Positions 6,010 through 7,813 of a stretch of DNA of 7,813 nt are shown here, piece after piece. Within the stretch, counting starts at the first letter, position 1. Every line of letters begins with the position of its first letter. The notes under the pieces were generated by a model. That model ran no database searches, was not told the origin of the DNA, and saw only the letters and a list, made by a program, of their open reading frames with translations. This stretch comes from Deltaproteobacteria bacterium. Its GTDB lineage: Bacteria > Myxococcota > Polyangia > Haliangiales > Haliangiaceae. The stretch is from the NCBI GenBank assembly GCA_018262455.1, contig JAGSPR010000322.1, positions 1 through 7,813 on the forward strand, written 5' to 3'. Both the position numbers and the translations under genes were made by a program.

Positions 6010-7191
6010 ATGACCAAGCTGCTCCTTTCCTGGTCGTTCGCACTGTCGTTCGCGCTCGCGGCGTGCGGCCCCAAGCCGTCCGCCGTCTCGCCCCCACCGA
6101 AGCCGGCGCCCGAGCCACCGCAGGTCTCGCTCGTCGCGCAGGGCGACTGGACGACATCGCCGACCGAGGCGTATCGCGGCAAGCAGGATGACCTCTTCTT
6201 CGTGTCGCCGAAGCTCGGGTTCTACGGCAACGGTGCTGGCAAGATCTTCAAGACCGACGACGCGGGCACCTCGTGGAAGCAGGTCCTCTCGCAGCCCGGC
6301 ACCTTCATCCGCGCGATCGGCTTCCTCGACGACCAGCGCGGGTTCGCAGGCAACCTCGGTCCCGACTCGTTCCCGGGCGTCACCGACGAGACGCTGCTGT
6401 ACCGCACCGACGACGGCGGGACGAGCTGGAAGCCGGTGAAGCTGCCCGATGCCGAGGGGGCCCGTGGGGTCTGCGCGATCGACATCCTCGCCGTCGACGC
6501 GGTGAACGCGGGCAAGCGCCTGCACAAGGAGATCGTGCACGTCGGTGGCCGCGTCAACGGCCCGGCCTCGTTGTTCGCCAGCGATGACGGCGGGACGACC
6601 TGGAAGCGGCTGAAGCTGCCGCAGGAGATCGCGATGATCCTCGACGTCAAGTTCGTCGACTCGTCGACCGGCTTCGTGTTCGCGGGCACCGATCCCGACG
6701 CCGCGAAGTCGCATGGCCTGATCGCGAAGACGACCGACAGCGGGCGGACCTGGCAGCTGGTCTACCAGTCGAAGCGCGCGTACGAGCTGATGTGGAAGGG
6801 CTTCTGCCCGTCACGGCGCGTCTGCTACGCGACGCTGCAGAACTACTCGGCGCAAGCGGCGGCGGATCCGGCGACGGGGGTCACGGCGGTGCCTCAGCGC
6901 TACGTCGTGAAGACCGAGGACGGCGGCGACACGTGGCGCGAGCAGCCCTTGGTCGAGGATCCCCAGGTCACCGAGTTCGGGATCGCGTTCGTCGACGACC
7001 GCCATGGCTGGGTGGGCGGCATGCCGACCGGCTTCGAGACCACCGACGGCGGCGCGACCTGGAAGCCGGTCACCACGATGCCGCGTGCCGCGAACAAGCT
7101 GCGGATCGTCCGCGATGGAGATCGAGCGACAGTGTGGGCGATCGGCCTCGACGTCAGGCACCTCGATCTCGGGAAGGCCCGAGCCGAATAG
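6010..7191 (+). CDS. Asp-box (BNR/Ycf48-like) beta-propeller lipoprotein
   Basis: Predicted envelope lipoprotein (393 aa). The signal peptide runs MTKLLLSWSFALSFALAAC, with a clean LAAC lipobox and Cys19, followed by a Pro-rich spacer (about 21-38). The rest carries six Asp-box motifs (S/T-x-D-x-G-x-T/S-W): 82-89, 133-140, 191-198, 241-248, 302-309 and 344-351. Most are preceded by a strand like LLYR, LFAS or LIAK and several by DxxxGFxxG, the pattern of sialidase/Ycf48-type propeller blades. Six visible boxes suggest a six- or seven-bladed propeller. In this fold Asp-boxes are structural, so an enzyme activity cannot be inferred; no sialidase Arg triad was identified. Photosystem assembly, the role of Ycf48, is not expected here. 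Cys155, C266 and C272 could form a disulfide. The start is fixed at ATG 6010 by an in-frame TGA at 5995; no Shine-Dalgarno is seen. Confidence 0.9.
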   Translation: MTKLLLSWSFALSFALAACGPKPSAVSPPPKPAPEPPQVSLVAQGDWTTSPTEAYRGKQDDLFFVSPKLGFYGNGAGKIFKTDDAGTSWKQVLSQPGTFIRAIGFLDDQRGFAGNLGPDSFPGVTDETLLYRTDDGGTSWKPVKLPDAEGARGVCAIDILAVDAVNAGKRLHKEIVHVGGRVNGPASLFASDDGGTTWKRLKLPQEIAMILDVKFVDSSTGFVFAGTDPDAAKSHGLIAKTTDSGRTWQLVYQSKRAYELMWKGFCPSRRVCYATLQNYSAQAAADPATGVTAVPQRYVVKTEDGGDTWREQPLVEDPQVTEFGIAFVDDRHGWVGGMPTGFETTDGGATWKPVTTMPRAANKLRIVRDGDRATVWAIGLDVRHLDLGKARAE

Positions 7192-7195
7192 ATCT

Positions 7196-7227
7196 ATCTC
7201 GGTCCGCAGCGAAGCAAGGATCGAGAT
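7196..7227 (+). terminator. Hairpin immediately after the propeller lipoprotein gene
   Basis: Arms 7196-7205 (ATCTCGGTCC) and 7218-7227 (GGATCGAGAT) pair over 10 bp with a single G-T wobble and a 12-base loop. It starts 4 bases after the TAG stop. Only TTCCCC follows instead of a T-tract, so termination may be imperfect or factor-assisted. Confidence 0.55.
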
Positions 7228-7241
7228 TCCCCTGCGGCAAG

Positions 7242-7264
7242 GGTCCCCCTTGTGGGGAGGGACC
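7242..7264 (+). terminator. Second GC-rich hairpin between the lipoprotein and AIM24 genes
   Basis: GGTCCC at 7242-7247 pairs with GGGACC at 7259-7264, and two more C-G pairs follow past a bulged A. There is no T-tract. It lies 16 bases before the next start codon. It could be part of a tandem terminator or a structure in the AIM24 gene leader. Confidence 0.4.
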
Positions 7265-7280
7265 GTAGTACGAACAGGGC

Positions 7281-7813
7281 ATGCACGATCCCGCCATCTG
7301 GTACCTCGGCATCAACGGCCAGCAGCAGGGCCCGCTCGGCGCGCAGGCGATCATCGACATGATCCGTGCGGGGACGGTCAACCAGACCGCCTACGTCTAC
7401 AGCCAGACCAACCCCAACTGGACACCGATCGTCCAGATGCCCGGGTTCGCCGCCGTGTTCAGCACGGCGACGCCACCGCCCCCACCGCCTCCACCGGCCG
7501 GTCCCGCCCCGATGGCGATCGCCGATCAGATCGACTTCGAGGTGTTCGGCAACGAGATGCAGTTCGTCGAGATCGTGCTCGACCCGGGCGAGGCAGCGGT
7601 CTCCGAGGCGGGCGCGTTCTTCTACATGGATCCCGGGATCAAGATGGAGACGATCTTCGGAGACGGCTCGAAACCGGCCGAGCAGCAGGGTTTCATGGGC
7701 AAGCTGATGCAGGGCGCCAAGCGCGTGCTCACCGGCGAGTCGATGTTCATGACGATCTTCGGCAACGCGGCGCAGACCCGGCAGAAGGTCGCGTTCGCGG
7801 CGCCCTACCCCGG
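7281..7813 (+). CDS. GYF_2 (DUF4339) domain + AIM24 family protein, 3' end outside the window
   Basis: Partial gene; 177 codons are visible and the frame is still open at the window edge. Residues 5-60 form a GYF_2-like domain (WYLGINGQQQGPLG, ending with W47 and I50), a fold usually tied to protein-protein interaction. A proline run (65-72, eight Pro) and an Ala/Pro linker follow. From about 82 the sequence matches the AIM24/TIGR00266 family: FEVFGNEMQFVEIVLDPGE, then AGAFFYMDPGIKMET, then LTGESMFMTIF, all hallmark stretches. AIM24 proteins form beta-rich trapezoid-shaped folds; yeast Aim24 is mitochondrial, and the bacterial role is unclear. The start is ATG at 7281: an in-frame TAG lies at 7266-7268, so no longer start exists. 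AGGG sits too close to the start (2 bases) to be an ideal ribosome binding site. It may be a separate unit from the lipoprotein gene given the hairpins between them. Confidence 0.88.
   Translation, partial: MHDPAIWYLGINGQQQGPLGAQAIIDMIRAGTVNQTAYVYSQTNPNWTPIVQMPGFAAVFSTATPPPPPPPPAGPAPMAIADQIDFEVFGNEMQFVEIVLDPGEAAVSEAGAFFYMDPGIKMETIFGDGSKPAEQQGFMGKLMQGAKRVLTGESMFMTIFGNAAQTRQKVAFAAPYP

Noticed and set aside
5893..6714. Minus-strand open frame of 273 codons opposite the propeller lipoprotein gene
   Set aside because: It is the complement of a gene with a lipobox and six Asp-boxes; the translation is Arg-rich with no domain.

Overview
The window is GC-rich DNA (roughly 70% by eye) in which every convincing gene strongly prefers G or C at third codon positions. 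The gene content points to a Myxococcota-type (formerly Deltaproteobacteria) genome. It holds a very long Hanks-type Ser/Thr kinase with a membrane anchor and kinesin-light-chain-type TPRs, a Cys-rich lipoprotein built from CGxGxCxPGET-like modules, an Asp-box propeller lipoprotein, and a GYF_2-AIM24 fusion. The taxonomic placement is inferred from architecture, not from a marker gene.

Layout. On the minus strand, read from right to left, there are four genes: a zinc-free MDR oxidoreductase (5863-4919), a DUF962/Mpo1-like membrane protein almost touching it (4913-4335), a C2-domain lipoprotein (4220-3432), and a 971-residue receptor-like Ser/Thr kinase (2933-18). On the plus strand, diverging from the MDR gene across a 146-bp gap, are a six-Asp-box lipoprotein related to Ycf48/BNR propellers (6010-7191) and a GYF_2 + AIM24 protein that runs off the right edge (7281 onward). 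The stretch 2934-3431 is the only long gap. It holds inverted repeats and no convincing gene.

How the genes may work together. Only the MDR and Mpo1-like genes look like an operon; translational coupling is likely, and a shared role in fatty-acid or aldehyde metabolism is conceivable but unproven. The kinase, separated from the lipoprotein gene by a terminator-like structure and about 500 bp, is probably a separate unit. It should sense something outside the inner membrane with its TPR region and signal inside through a kinase of non-RD type. The two lipoproteins are probably cell-envelope proteins with unknown partners. I see no mobile element, CRISPR array, tRNA or rRNA, phage gene or defence system. 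The most distinctive items are the calcium-ligand-like C2 domain behind three perfectly spaced four-Cys modules, the exact 42-residue TPR register of the kinase, and the MDR/Mpo1-like pair.
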